64,000 nt of DNA from Amnibacterium sp. CER49 (GTDB lineage Bacteria > Actinomycetota > Actinomycetes > Actinomycetales > Microbacteriaceae): assembly GCF_029846255.1 (NCBI RefSeq), contig NZ_JARVWQ010000002.1, positions 62,001 through 126,000 on the forward strand, given 5' to 3'. Below the pieces are notes generated by a model, which saw only the letters and a list, made by a program, of their open reading frames with translations, had not been told where the DNA came from and searched no databases. A program made the position numbers and the translations under genes. Below, one piece after another: positions 47,709 through 55,767 of the stretch. The stretch's first letter is position 1. Each line of letters starts with the position of its first letter.

Positions 47709-48556
47709 TGGCCCTGTTCCCGCTCCTCGCCTCGTTCGCCGTCGCCGGCGGGCTCGCCGCGGCCGTGCTGCTCCTCGCGCTCCGACCCGCGAGGACCGCC
47801 GGCGTCCCGGAGGTTCCCGGGGCAGCGCCGCACCCGCGCGGCCCGCGCCGGACGGCCTTCGACACCCTGCCCCCCGGGTACCGGCGCATGCTCGAGCGCC
47901 TGGTCATGCACGCCGGCCGCCCCGCGAGCTGGACCCCGCGAAAGGTGCTGCTCGCGAAGCCCGCGATCGCCCTCCCGGTCGCGCTGCTCGCGCTCGTGTG
48001 GATCCGGATGGATCCGGCGCCGTTCCGGGTCGCTCTCGCCCTCATCGCGGTGGGCGTGGCGTTCTTCACGCCCGACCTGCTGCTCTGGAGCCGCGGCATC
48101 GAGCGCCGGCAGAAGATCGACCTCGCGCTGCCGGACACGCTCGACCAGATGACGATTTCCGTCGAGGCGGGCCTCGGGTTCGAGTCGGCCATGGCCAAGG
48201 CGGCGACGAACGGCAGCGGGCCGCTCGCGGACGAGCTGATCCGCACCCTGCAGGACCTCAGCATCGGGCGGGCCCGTCGCTCGGCCTACGAGGCCCTCGG
48301 CGAGCGGACCTCCTCGGTGGACCTCCGCCGCTTCGTCCGGGCGGTCATCCAAGCCGACGTCTACGGCATCGCGATCGCCGACGTGCTGCGCGTGCAGGCC
48401 TACGAGATGCGCATCAAGCGCCGGCAGCGCGCCGAGGCGCAGGCGATGAAGGTGCCGGTCAAGGTCCTCTTCCCGCTCATGTTCTGCATCCTGCCGGTGC
48501 TGTTCATCGTGATCCTCGCGCCGGCGGCGCTGAACGCCTTGAAGGCGTTCGGCTGA
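47708..48556 (+). CDS. tadC: TadC inner-membrane platform protein
   Basis: The second GspF-type platform protein of the Tad system. The 282-residue protein has spans at 5-25, 80-120 and 250-275 and the T2SSF motif ALPDTLDQMTISVEAGLGFESAMA, then FVRAVIQADVYGIAIADVLRVQA. Its ATG shares one base with the tadB stop and it is closed by a perfect hairpin terminator, so it ends the Tad operon. Confidence 0.92.
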   Translation: MALFPLLASFAVAGGLAAAVLLLALRPARTAGVPEVPGAAPHPRGPRRTAFDTLPPGYRRMLERLVMHAGRPASWTPRKVLLAKPAIALPVALLALVWIRMDPAPFRVALALIAVGVAFFTPDLLLWSRGIERRQKIDLALPDTLDQMTISVEAGLGFESAMAKAATNGSGPLADELIRTLQDLSIGRARRSAYEALGERTSSVDLRRFVRAVIQADVYGIAIADVLRVQAYEMRIKRRQRAEAQAMKVPVKVLFPLMFCILPVLFIVILAPAALNALKAFG

Positions 48557-48573
48557 TCCTCGCGCATCACACC

Positions 48574-48613
48574 GGAGGGCCCGCGGCAGGTGCCGCGGGC
48601 CCTCCGTCGTTCC
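48574..48613 (+). terminator. Terminator of the Tad operon
   Basis: A perfect 15-base stem (48574-48588 with 48591-48605; in practice about 13 bp with a six-base loop), followed by GTCGTTCC. It lies 17 bases after tadC. Confidence 0.85.
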
Positions 48614-48859
48614 GGTGCCGCGACTGCCCACGCGTCGAGGCAGCCGCCCTCGGGTGCGGGCGTGCTCGGTTGCGATGCTGTCGCGGTCGTGTGAACCGCC
48701 CCGACCTCTCGCTGCATGGACTGTGGTCGTCGCGCCGCTTGCCCTTGGCCGTCGCCCAGGATGGCGTGGGTCTCGGCGGGCGCTCCGCGAGCTGCGAACG
48801 CCTTGCGGGGCGCCGGCACCCGGACCGAGGGTCCTGGGGCGGTCGCCCGAGCACGCGGT
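48614..48859. other. Non-coding gap between convergent operons
   Basis: Between the tadC terminator and the end of the minus-strand GT87-like gene. Reading frames here have composition typical of antisense or random GC-rich sequence, and I see no ribosome site or repeat. Confidence 0.4.
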
Positions 48860-50062
48860 TCAGCCGAGGGGGACCTCGGTCAGGGCGGTCCGTCCGTCTG
48901 ACGTGGCACGCTCACCGGCGCCGCCGCGCAGCGACGCGACGGCCTGCACGAGCAGCACGACCTCGAGCGCGTTCCGCGCGGTGAGGGCGAGCAGCGACAC
49001 CGGGCCGAGGGCGAGCACGGGTGGGAGCACCCACAGCTGCGTCAGCAGGGCGACCAGCAGGACGCGTGCGGCGAGCCGGCGGCTGCGCGCAGGGTCCTCG
49101 ATCAGCCCGAGCACCACGGGCGCCGCGAGCCACGTGACGTACTGCGGCGACCCGACCTTGTTCAAGGCGATCAGCGCGAGGACGAGCGCCAGCACGATGC
49201 CGGCGAGATCCTGCCGCCTGCCGTCGCGGGGGCGCCGGAGGATGTGCACGACGATGCCGACGACCACGAGCGCCATGGCGAGCGTGCTCGCCGACGCGAG
49301 CTGCGTCACGCCGGGACCGACGAGCTCGGGGTCGAGCATGCGCGGGTCGAACACGACGCGCGCGTCGCTCAGCCCGAACACGCGAAGCCAGAGCAGCGGG
49401 GTGCCGATCGGTGCCTCGAGCTCGATGCCGCGCTGCGACTGCTGAGCCAGGAACGACAGCACGTGCCCGATTCCGCCGAATGCCGCGTCCGCGCAGAGGA
49501 CCGCGACGGTCGTTCCCGCGGCCGCGAGCGCCACGGCCGGGCGCCGCGGACCGCGGAGCAGGGCCGCCACCAGAACGGCCGCGGGCCAGACCTTGATCCA
49601 CGCCGCGAGTGCGAGGAGCGCCGCGGCGAAGCGCGGCCGATCGGCGAGGTGGAGCAGCGCGATGATCGCGAGCGGCGCGGCGATCGAGTCGAGCCGGGCG
49701 AGCGAGACGGGCCCGAGCGCGAGCAGCAGGACCATCCACCAGGTCGCCGCCCGGCGGCTCCGCCGCAGCACGGCGGCATAGGCGACGGCGTCGAGCGCTG
49801 TCACGAGCAGCAGCCAGGTGAGGAGGTAGGCGCCGGGCAGCGCCCCCGCGAGCAGGATCGGCAGCAGGGCGAGGACCGGGTAGACCCAGTCGCTCTGGAC
49901 GCCCACGAGGACGCCGGACTGCGCCCAGTCGCGGAACCAGCCCTGGTACACCTCGGTGACGTCGCCGAAGCCGGTGAAGGGCGCCAGCGCGGCGAGCAGC
50001 AGGTGGGTCGCGGCGAACAGGGCCCAGGGGCTGCCGAGGCGCCGCATCGCCGCCGTGGTCAC
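48860..50062 (-). CDS. GT87-like membrane glycosyltransferase, paralogue 2
   Basis: A 400-residue protein with about ten membrane spans. It shows the landmarks of actinobacterial GT87/DUF2029-type polyprenol-sugar-dependent glycosyltransferases: VTEVYQGWFRDWAQSG near the first loop, AAWIKVWPAAVLVA, and NKVGSPQYVTWLAAPVVLGL. It is a clear tandem duplicate of the gene just upstream. The GTG start overlaps that gene's stop (GTGA). Being in one operon with the prepilin peptidase, it may glycosylate pilin or another Tad product; that is inference. Confidence 0.75.
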   Translation of the reverse strand: MTTAAMRRLGSPWALFAATHLLLAALAPFTGFGDVTEVYQGWFRDWAQSGVLVGVQSDWVYPVLALLPILLAGALPGAYLLTWLLLVTALDAVAYAAVLRRSRRAATWWMVLLLALGPVSLARLDSIAAPLAIIALLHLADRPRFAAALLALAAWIKVWPAAVLVAALLRGPRRPAVALAAAGTTVAVLCADAAFGGIGHVLSFLAQQSQRGIELEAPIGTPLLWLRVFGLSDARVVFDPRMLDPELVGPGVTQLASASTLAMALVVVGIVVHILRRPRDGRRQDLAGIVLALVLALIALNKVGSPQYVTWLAAPVVLGLIEDPARSRRLAARVLLVALLTQLWVLPPVLALGPVSLLALTARNALEVVLLVQAVASLRGGAGERATSDGRTALTEVPLG

Positions 50063-51315
50063 GCGCGTACGACGGCCGCGCTGCCCGTCGCCGGGCGCGA
50101 TCCGATCGACCCGAGCCGCGTCCCGGCGAGTACGCGCCGGCAGGATCCCATGAGCAGCACGAGGTAGAGCGCGTTGCGGGCGGTGAGGCCGAGCAGCGGC
50201 AGCGCGCCGAGGTTCAGCGCGGCGGCGTAGGACGACAGCTGCGTGAGCAGCGCGAGCGCGACCACCGTCGTCGCGGTGCGCCGGAACGTGGCCGGATCGA
50301 CGACGAGGCCGAGCACGACGGGTGCGGCGAGCCAGATCACGTACTGCGGCGATCCGACCTTGTTGAAGGTGATGAGGACGAGCAGCAGGGCGAGCACGAG
50401 GTGCGCGAACCGTCCGGTGCCCGCCCACGATCCCCGGCGTGAGCCGCGAAGCGCGACCACGGCGAGCGCCACGACGAGCGCGGCCGTCAGCGCGGTGACG
50501 ATCTCGCCGGCGGCGGCGCTGCCGTCCCCGACGAGCTGCACGTCGAGCAGGTGCCGGTCGAAGTAGGTGCGCACGTGGCCGAGGCCGAACGCGCCGAGCC
50601 AGAGGAAGACCGTGCTGACCGGCGCCTCGATCTGCAGTCCACGGGTCGACTGCTCGGGGAGGAACGACAGCAGGTGCGGCAGGCCGCCGAGCGCCGCGTC
50701 GAGCGCGACGACGGCCGCGGTCGTCGCGGCGGCCGCGAGACCCACCAGCCGCCGGGACCGCGTGGCGGTCCAGGCGGCGAGCACCGCGGCGGCGGGCCAG
50801 ACCTTGATCCACGCCGCGACCGTGAGCAGCGTCGACGCGACCGCGGGCCGCTCGGCGAGCAGCAGGAGCCCCGCGATCGCGATCGGGGCGGTCACCGAAT
50901 CGAGGCGGGTCAGCGCGACGGGCCCGAGCGCGATCAGGAGCACCATCCACCAGATCGCGGCGCGGCGGCTGCGCCGCAGCAGCATCGCGAAGGCCGCGGC
51001 GTCGAGCACGGTGACGAGCAGCACCCAGCCGAGGAGGTAGGCGCCGGGGACCGCGCCCGCGGCGAGGATCGGGACGAGCGCGAGCACCGGGTAGACCCAC
51101 GGGCCGTCGATCCCGACGAGCGTGCCGTGCTGCGCCCAGGTCTCGAACCAGGGCCGGTAGACGACGGTCACGTCGCTCGCGAGCGGCGACAGGACCGACA
51201 GCAGCAGGTGCGCCACCGCGAACAGCGCCCAGGCCTCGTAGCGCGTGCGCAGGCCGTGCCGGCTGCGGGTGGACGGCGATCCGGCGACGGCCCCGGCGGC
51301 CTCGACCGCGATCAT
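50059..51315 (-). CDS. GT87-like membrane glycosyltransferase, paralogue 1
   Basis: A 418-residue protein with about ten spans, aligned along its length with paralogue 2: VTVVYRPWFETWAQHG, AAWIKVWPAA, FNKVGSPQYVIWLAAPVVLGL. An extra hydrophilic N-terminus of about 25 residues precedes the first span. ATG 51315 overlaps the prepilin peptidase stop (ATGA), so all three genes form one coupled operon. Substrate unknown. Confidence 0.75.
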   Translation of the reverse strand: MIAVEAAGAVAGSPSTRSRHGLRTRYEAWALFAVAHLLLSVLSPLASDVTVVYRPWFETWAQHGTLVGIDGPWVYPVLALVPILAAGAVPGAYLLGWVLLVTVLDAAAFAMLLRRSRRAAIWWMVLLIALGPVALTRLDSVTAPIAIAGLLLLAERPAVASTLLTVAAWIKVWPAAAVLAAWTATRSRRLVGLAAAATTAAVVALDAALGGLPHLLSFLPEQSTRGLQIEAPVSTVFLWLGAFGLGHVRTYFDRHLLDVQLVGDGSAAAGEIVTALTAALVVALAVVALRGSRRGSWAGTGRFAHLVLALLLVLITFNKVGSPQYVIWLAAPVVLGLVVDPATFRRTATTVVALALLTQLSSYAAALNLGALPLLGLTARNALYLVLLMGSCRRVLAGTRLGSIGSRPATGSAAVVRA

Positions 51316-51935
51316 GCGAGCGCGACGGCGAGCAGCGCGCCCGCCAGCATCGAGGGGCCGAACGGGATGGCGCCGTGCAGCCCCACGCGCTTCGTCAGCA
51401 GGGCCACGAGGGCCACGACGCCGTTCAGGAGCACCGCGAAGACGAGCGCGAGCAGCCAGGTGGACAGGCCGAGCGCGCCCGCGGCCGCGCCGACGACGAG
51501 CGCGAGCTTCACGTCCCCCATGCCCACCTGCCCGTGGCTGGCGACGGCGAGAGCGAGGAACAGCGTGAACATGCCGGCCGCGCCGAGCAGGACGCCGACA
51601 GCGACGCCCGGCCGGCCGTCGAGGAAGCCGTCGAGGACGAGCGCGCCGCCGACCGCGACCGCCGTGGGCAGCACGATCCGATCCGGCAGGCGACGCTCGG
51701 CGAGGTCGACGATCGAGAGCACGACCGCCGCCGCCGCGAGCACGAGGTACGCGGGCAGGACCGGCGCCGGGCCGAGCCGCAGCGTGAGCACCGCGAAGAG
51801 CAGGGCGGTCGCTGCCGCGGCCGCGACCCGCCAGGCGATCCCGAGCGGCAGCGGCGTCCGGAGGTTGCGGTGGGCGACGCCGACGAGCCAGGGTCCGGCA
51901 GCGCCGCCGCACGCGGCGCTCAGCAGCGCGAGCAC
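51312..51935 (-). CDS. tadV: Prepilin peptidase, A24 (TadV/CpaA-like)
   Basis: Aspartyl protease that cuts the leader from Flp pilins and TadE. The 207-residue protein has about six hydrophobic spans and both catalytic motifs: the first Asp in SIVDLAERRLPD and the second in GQVGMGDVKL. It lacks the CPxC zinc domain and the N-methylation domain of longer forms. The GTG start has no obvious ribosome site, so a few codons are uncertain. It leads an operon with two GT87-like genes, on the strand opposite to the main Tad genes. Confidence 0.9.
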   Translation of the reverse strand: MLALLSAACGGAAGPWLVGVAHRNLRTPLPLGIAWRVAAAAATALLFAVLTLRLGPAPVLPAYLVLAAAAVVLSIVDLAERRLPDRIVLPTAVAVGGALVLDGFLDGRPGVAVGVLLGAAGMFTLFLALAVASHGQVGMGDVKLALVVGAAAGALGLSTWLLALVFAVLLNGVVALVALLTKRVGLHGAIPFGPSMLAGALLAVALA

Positions 51936-52051
51936 GGGCGGGACGCGGGAGCAGCGGGCATGGGAGGCCTTCGTCGGGAGCGCCGGAGGAGGATCGGCGG
52001 AGTGCGGGTAGGGGAATCGTCCCCGCCCACGGCGACCGGCGGCAACGGATC

Positions 52052-52066
52052 GTTCAGAAGGTGAAC
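52052..52066 (-). promoter_or_regulatory. Surface-regulon motif d, prepilin peptidase operon
   Basis: Minus-strand GTTCAC and CTGAAC around three bases. A 30-base gap separates it from GACGAT (52021-52016), giving a predicted start near 52009 and a 74-nt leader. Confidence 0.5.
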
Positions 52067-52082
52067 GGGGGAGCGGCCCGAC

Positions 52083-52673
52083 TCAGCGCTGCGTCGCGGC
52101 GATCTCGAGCATGAGCGGCGTCAGGACCGCGAGCATCCGCAGCCCGAGAGCCATGCCGCCGACCACCGACACGAGCAGGTACGCGACCAGCGGCGCCGCC
52201 CCGCGTCCGGTGCGGCGCCGGAGCACGACGGCGCGGCCGATGAAGTAGACCGTCGGGGAGAGGATCATCCAGGCCCAGTGGAAGGGCGCCACGATGCCGC
52301 GCGCACGGAGGATGTGGCGGTCGGCGGCCGCGAGAGCGACCCGGACCGCCCAGAGCACGAGGCCGGCGACCTGCAGGGCGAGGAGCACCGGCAGCAGCGC
52401 GCCCGTGGGCGCGTCCGGCGCCGCAGAAGCCGCCCTGAACCAGCCGCCCAGGTCCAGCACCATCATCGGCACGAGCACGACCAGCGGGACGAGCACGAGC
52501 AGCCGCACCGGCCAGGTGTCCGTGCTGACGCCCCAGGCCGCGCGACTCCGGTCACCGGTGGGCCCCTTGCCGCGCTCGGCCCAGGCGATGCCGTTCCACC
52601 AGCGGCGGCTGCCGTCCTCCGGGTCGGCGTACCAGCCGGGAGGAGGCAGCACGGCGCGCGCGTCGTCGAGCAT
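52083..52673 (-). CDS. DUF2510 membrane protein
   Basis: A 196-residue protein. Residues about 10-33 form the DUF2510 domain (PPPGWYADPEDGSRRWWNG), a short tryptophan-rich motif found at the cytosolic end of many actinobacterial membrane proteins. Three to five hydrophobic spans follow, from about residue 55. Ribosome site AGAAGGAC precedes the ATG on the minus strand. No function is known. A regulon motif lies just upstream. Confidence 0.8.
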   Translation of the reverse strand: MLDDARAVLPPPGWYADPEDGSRRWWNGIAWAERGKGPTGDRSRAAWGVSTDTWPVRLLVLVPLVVLVPMMVLDLGGWFRAASAAPDAPTGALLPVLLALQVAGLVLWAVRVALAAADRHILRARGIVAPFHWAWMILSPTVYFIGRAVVLRRRTGRGAAPLVAYLLVSVVGGMALGLRMLAVLTPLMLEIAATQR

Positions 52674-52739
52674 CGGGGTCCTTCTGGTCGCAGGCGGGAC
52701 CCCATACCTAGCCCAGGCCGGCGTGGGCCGTCCCGCGAC

Positions 52740-52755
52740 CTAAACGCTTCTGAAC
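52740..52755. promoter_or_regulatory. Surface-regulon motif e, divergent promoter
   Basis: The plus-strand half CTGAAC is perfect and the other half is CTAAAC. Equal spacing serves both sides: 29 bases to minus-strand TAGGTA (52710-52705, DUF2510 gene) and 30 bases to plus-strand CAGAGT (52786-52791). Confidence 0.45.
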
Positions 52756-52833
52756 GCGGTCCTTCGCAGCCGGGCGCCGCGCTGTCAGAGTGAGCGCCCG
52801 CCGCGACCGGCAGGAAGGAGCGCGGGAGCCCGA

Positions 52834-54246
52834 GTGCTGACGTCCCTCCACATCGACGCCGCCGCGCCGACGGTCCGCTTCCGCGATTCCACCCGGACGG
52901 GGTGGGTGCTCGCCGCCGTGGCGATGCTCCCCGCGGCCGTGCTCCGCGCCGGGGACCTCGCGGAATCCGACACCTTCTGGCAAATCCGGACCGGCGGGTG
53001 GATCCTCGCGCACGGCGTGGTGCCGGCCGTCGACCCCTTTCCCGGCGCCGCCGCCGGTCGTCCGTGGCGCGAGAACTCCTGGGGCTTCAACGTGCTGCTC
53101 GCGATGGCCCACGGCCTCGGCGGCCTGCCCGCGGTCGCCGTGCTCGGCGCGCTGCTCGTGCTGGTGATCGCGGCACTCGTGCTCGAGCTCGCCCGTCGGC
53201 TCGGGGCGTCGCCGTTCCCCGCCGGCCTCGTGCTCGTCGCGGGCGTCCCGCTGCTCATCCAGTGGCTGACCGTGCGGCCGCAGCTCGCCGACTACCTCGC
53301 GGTGCTCGGCCTCGTGCTGGTCGCCCGTGAGGCGCCCGGACGGCGTCCGCTGCTCCGGCTCGTCGCGGTCGCGGTGATCGCGGTGGTCTGGGCGAACCTC
53401 CACCCCGGCACGCTGCTCGGCGCGGCGGTGCTCGCGCTCGCCGCGCCGGCGTCGCTGCGGACGCCTCGGAGGGCCGCCTGGCTGCTCGCCGCGGCCGTCG
53501 TCGTGCCGGTCGCCTCGCTCCTCAACCCGTACGGCGCGGCGGTGCTCGTGCAGGCCGCCGACGTCCGTGCCGCCGCGGGCGGTCTCGTCGAATGGCAGCC
53601 CCTGAACCTGTTCGACCTCGTGCACGTCGTCCCGTTCCTCGTCGGGGTCGCGGGGCTCGTGCTCGCCGTGCGCCGGCGGGAGCCGGTGCTCGTCGCCGCG
53701 CTCGCCGTCGCCGACGTCGCGTCCGTGGCTGCGATCCGGTTCCTGCCGCTGGCCGTGCTGCTCGCGCTGCCCGTGCTCGCGACGCTCGACCGGGTCCCTC
53801 CCGTCGCCGACTACCTCCGCAGCCGCCGCCGGCTGCTCCGTCGTGCGGCAGCCGTCGCCGTGGGCGCCTTCGCCGTCGTCGCGTTCCCGAACCTGCTGCA
53901 CATCGGGCAGCCCGACCCGGCGCGCTTCTCGCCGGCGGTCGTCGCGGCGATCCCCCCGGGGTGCCGGATCCTCAACGGCTACGACCTCGGTGGCGAGGTG
54001 CTGCTCGAGCGTCCCGATGTGCCGGTCTCCATCGACTCCCGCGCGGAGCTGTACGGCGCCGCGGCCGTCGCCCGGCAGAGCGCGCTCGAGGCCGGGCGCA
54101 TCGACCCGGGCGAGGCGCTCGCGGGCGTCGACTGCGTCCTCGTCCCCGCCCGGAGCGGCATCGCGCACCGTCTCGCCGCGGAGAGCGGCTGGCACCGGGA
54201 GCGGGCGGACGCCGCCGCGGTGCTGTACGTGCGGGGACCGGCGTGA
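52834..54246 (+). CDS. GT-C-like membrane protein, paralogue 1
   Basis: A 470-residue protein with about ten membrane spans. It carries ESDTFWQIRTG after the first span, an acidic-Trp loop like the D/E-x-D motif of GT-C glycosyltransferases, then ENSWGF, VRPQLADY, LLNPYGAAV. The exported C-terminal domain has NGYDLGGEVLLERPDVPVSIDSRAELYGA, reminiscent of the DGRADLYG end of a widespread uncharacterised GT-C-like family. GTG 52834 has a GGGAG ribosome site. Overlaps its downstream paralogue (GTGA). Catalysis not proven. Confidence 0.7.
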   Translation: MLTSLHIDAAAPTVRFRDSTRTGWVLAAVAMLPAAVLRAGDLAESDTFWQIRTGGWILAHGVVPAVDPFPGAAAGRPWRENSWGFNVLLAMAHGLGGLPAVAVLGALLVLVIAALVLELARRLGASPFPAGLVLVAGVPLLIQWLTVRPQLADYLAVLGLVLVAREAPGRRPLLRLVAVAVIAVVWANLHPGTLLGAAVLALAAPASLRTPRRAAWLLAAAVVVPVASLLNPYGAAVLVQAADVRAAAGGLVEWQPLNLFDLVHVVPFLVGVAGLVLAVRRREPVLVAALAVADVASVAAIRFLPLAVLLALPVLATLDRVPPVADYLRSRRRLLRRAAAVAVGAFAVVAFPNLLHIGQPDPARFSPAVVAAIPPGCRILNGYDLGGEVLLERPDVPVSIDSRAELYGAAAVARQSALEAGRIDPGEALAGVDCVLVPARSGIAHRLAAESGWHRERADAAAVLYVRGPA

Positions 54247-55691
54247 CCGTCGCCGCGGGCACCCACGGTCGGGCGGCGACCCGGCGCGACGCTCCTGCGA
54301 TCGGGTGGCCCGTCTCCGCGGCGCTCGGCCGATCGCCCTGGACGCTCGCGTGGCTCGCGCTCGTGCCGATCGCGATCGTCCGGGCCGGCACGCTGACCGA
54401 GTCGGACACCTTCTGGCAGATCCGGGCCGGGCTCGAGATCCTCCGGCAGGGCCGGATCCCGACGGTCGACACGTTCTCCTGGACCGCCTACGGGTCGCCG
54501 TGGACGTTGAACTCCTGGGGCTTCGATCTCGCGCTCGGCCTCATCCACCGGATCGGCGGACTGCCTGCCGTCGCGCTCGCCGGGGCGGCGCTGGTGCTGC
54601 TCGTGCTGGGGCTCGCTCTGGGCCTCGCGCGATCGCTCGGGGCGGCGGCGGGACCAGCCGGTGCCGTGCTGTGGGGGGCGGCGGTGCTGCTCGTCGGCTG
54701 GTTCTCGATCCGGCCGCAGCTCGTCGACTACGCCGCGACGCTCGCGCTCGTCCTGCTGCTTCGCGCCCTCCTCGCCGCACGGCGTCCCTCCCTCGTGCTC
54801 GTCGGGATCGCTGCGCTCACGGTGGTGTGGGTGAACGCCCACGCCGCCGCCCTGTTCGAGGTCGGGGTTCTGGGGGCTGCGTCCGCGCTGGCCGCCCTGG
54901 CGCCCTCGGCCAGACGCCGGAGCCGCCGCCTCCTGCTCGCGCTGGGAGTCGGGGCGGTCGCGTGCCTGCTGAACCCCTACGGGGCGGGGGTCTTCACGCA
55001 GACCGCGACGGTCCGGTCGGCCTCGAGCGGCCTGATCGCCGAGTGGCAGCACGTCGACCCGGCGAACGCCGGCCAGCTGCTGCTGCTCGCGCTCGGCGCC
55101 GCGGCGCTGCTGCTCGCCCTCCGCCGGAGCGAGCCGGTGCTCGCCGCCGCGCTGCTCGTCGCCGGTGCGGGCGGGGTGACCGCGATCCGGCTCCTGCCGG
55201 TGCTCGCGCTGCTCGCCGCGCCGATGATCGCCGCGGCCTGCTCGACGGCATCGGCGCTCGGCTACCTGCGCTCGAGGCGCCGGCTGGTGACCGCGGCGGC
55301 GGCTGCGGCATCGCTCGCCATGCTCCTGCTCGCCGCGCCGGCACTGACGCACCTCGGGCACCCGGAGCCGTCGCTGTACCCGGGTCGCGCGGTGACCTCC
55401 GCGATCCCGTCCGGCTGTCGGCTCTTCAACGGCTACGAGCAGGGCGGATACCTGGTGCTCGAGCGCCCGGATGTGCGCGTCTCCGTCGACTCGCGCAACG
55501 ACCTGTACGGCGCGGACGCCGTGCTGAGCGACGTGCGCGCGGTCGCATCCGCCGATCCCGGTGTGGTCCCGGCTGAAGCCGGGTGCGCCGTCCTGCCGGC
55601 CCGGGCGCCGCTCGCGGCGGCCCTCCGCGCCGACCCTGCCTGGCGGCCGCTCGGCCACGACCTGGCCGCCGTGCTGCTCGTCCGGCGCTGA
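54243..55691 (+). CDS. GT-C-like membrane protein, paralogue 2
   Basis: A 482-residue tandem paralogue of the preceding gene, sharing ESDTFWQIRAG, NSWGFDLALG, IRPQLVDYA, LLNPYGAGV, and NGYEQGGYLVLERPDVRVSVDSRNDLYGA. About ten spans then an exported C-terminal domain with cysteines in SGCRLF and AGCAVL; paralogue 1 has equivalents (PGCRIL, GVDCVL), so a conserved disulfide is likely. The GTG overlaps the first paralogue's stop. Confidence 0.7.
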   Translation: MTVAAGTHGRAATRRDAPAIGWPVSAALGRSPWTLAWLALVPIAIVRAGTLTESDTFWQIRAGLEILRQGRIPTVDTFSWTAYGSPWTLNSWGFDLALGLIHRIGGLPAVALAGAALVLLVLGLALGLARSLGAAAGPAGAVLWGAAVLLVGWFSIRPQLVDYAATLALVLLLRALLAARRPSLVLVGIAALTVVWVNAHAAALFEVGVLGAASALAALAPSARRRSRRLLLALGVGAVACLLNPYGAGVFTQTATVRSASSGLIAEWQHVDPANAGQLLLLALGAAALLLALRRSEPVLAAALLVAGAGGVTAIRLLPVLALLAAPMIAAACSTASALGYLRSRRRLVTAAAAAASLAMLLLAAPALTHLGHPEPSLYPGRAVTSAIPSGCRLFNGYEQGGYLVLERPDVRVSVDSRNDLYGADAVLSDVRAVASADPGVVPAEAGCAVLPARAPLAAALRADPAWRPLGHDLAAVLLVRR

Positions 55692-55697
55692 GCGGCC

Positions 55698-55726
55698 GTT
55701 CAGGCCGGCGTTCAAGTTGCGTTCAG
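55698..55726 (+). promoter_or_regulatory. Surface-regulon motif f, direct-repeat variant
   Basis: Three direct half-sites: GTTCAG 55698, GTTCAA 55710 and GTTCAG 55721, spaced 12 and 11 bases. They end 28 bases before -10 box TACCGT. A fourth near match GTTCCT starts at 55733. Confidence 0.5.
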
Positions 55727-55754
55727 GGGCCCGTTCCTCGCCCTCGGCAGGCCC

Positions 55755-55760
55755 TACCGT
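55755..55760 (+). promoter_or_regulatory. -10 box of the acyltransferase gene, probable leaderless start
   Basis: TACCGT ends seven bases before ATG 55768; no ribosome site is seen between them. Confidence 0.5.
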
Positions 55761-55767
55761 CCGTGGC

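Noticed and set aside
48615-49445. A 276-codon + strand frame
   Set aside because: It is an arginine/serine/proline-rich shadow of the minus-strand gene, without a ribosome site or recognisable domain.
48860-51100. A single 746-codon minus-strand gene
   Set aside because: The first 350 codons are out-of-frame sequence over the GT87-like paralogue 1. The real gene starts at GTG 50062.
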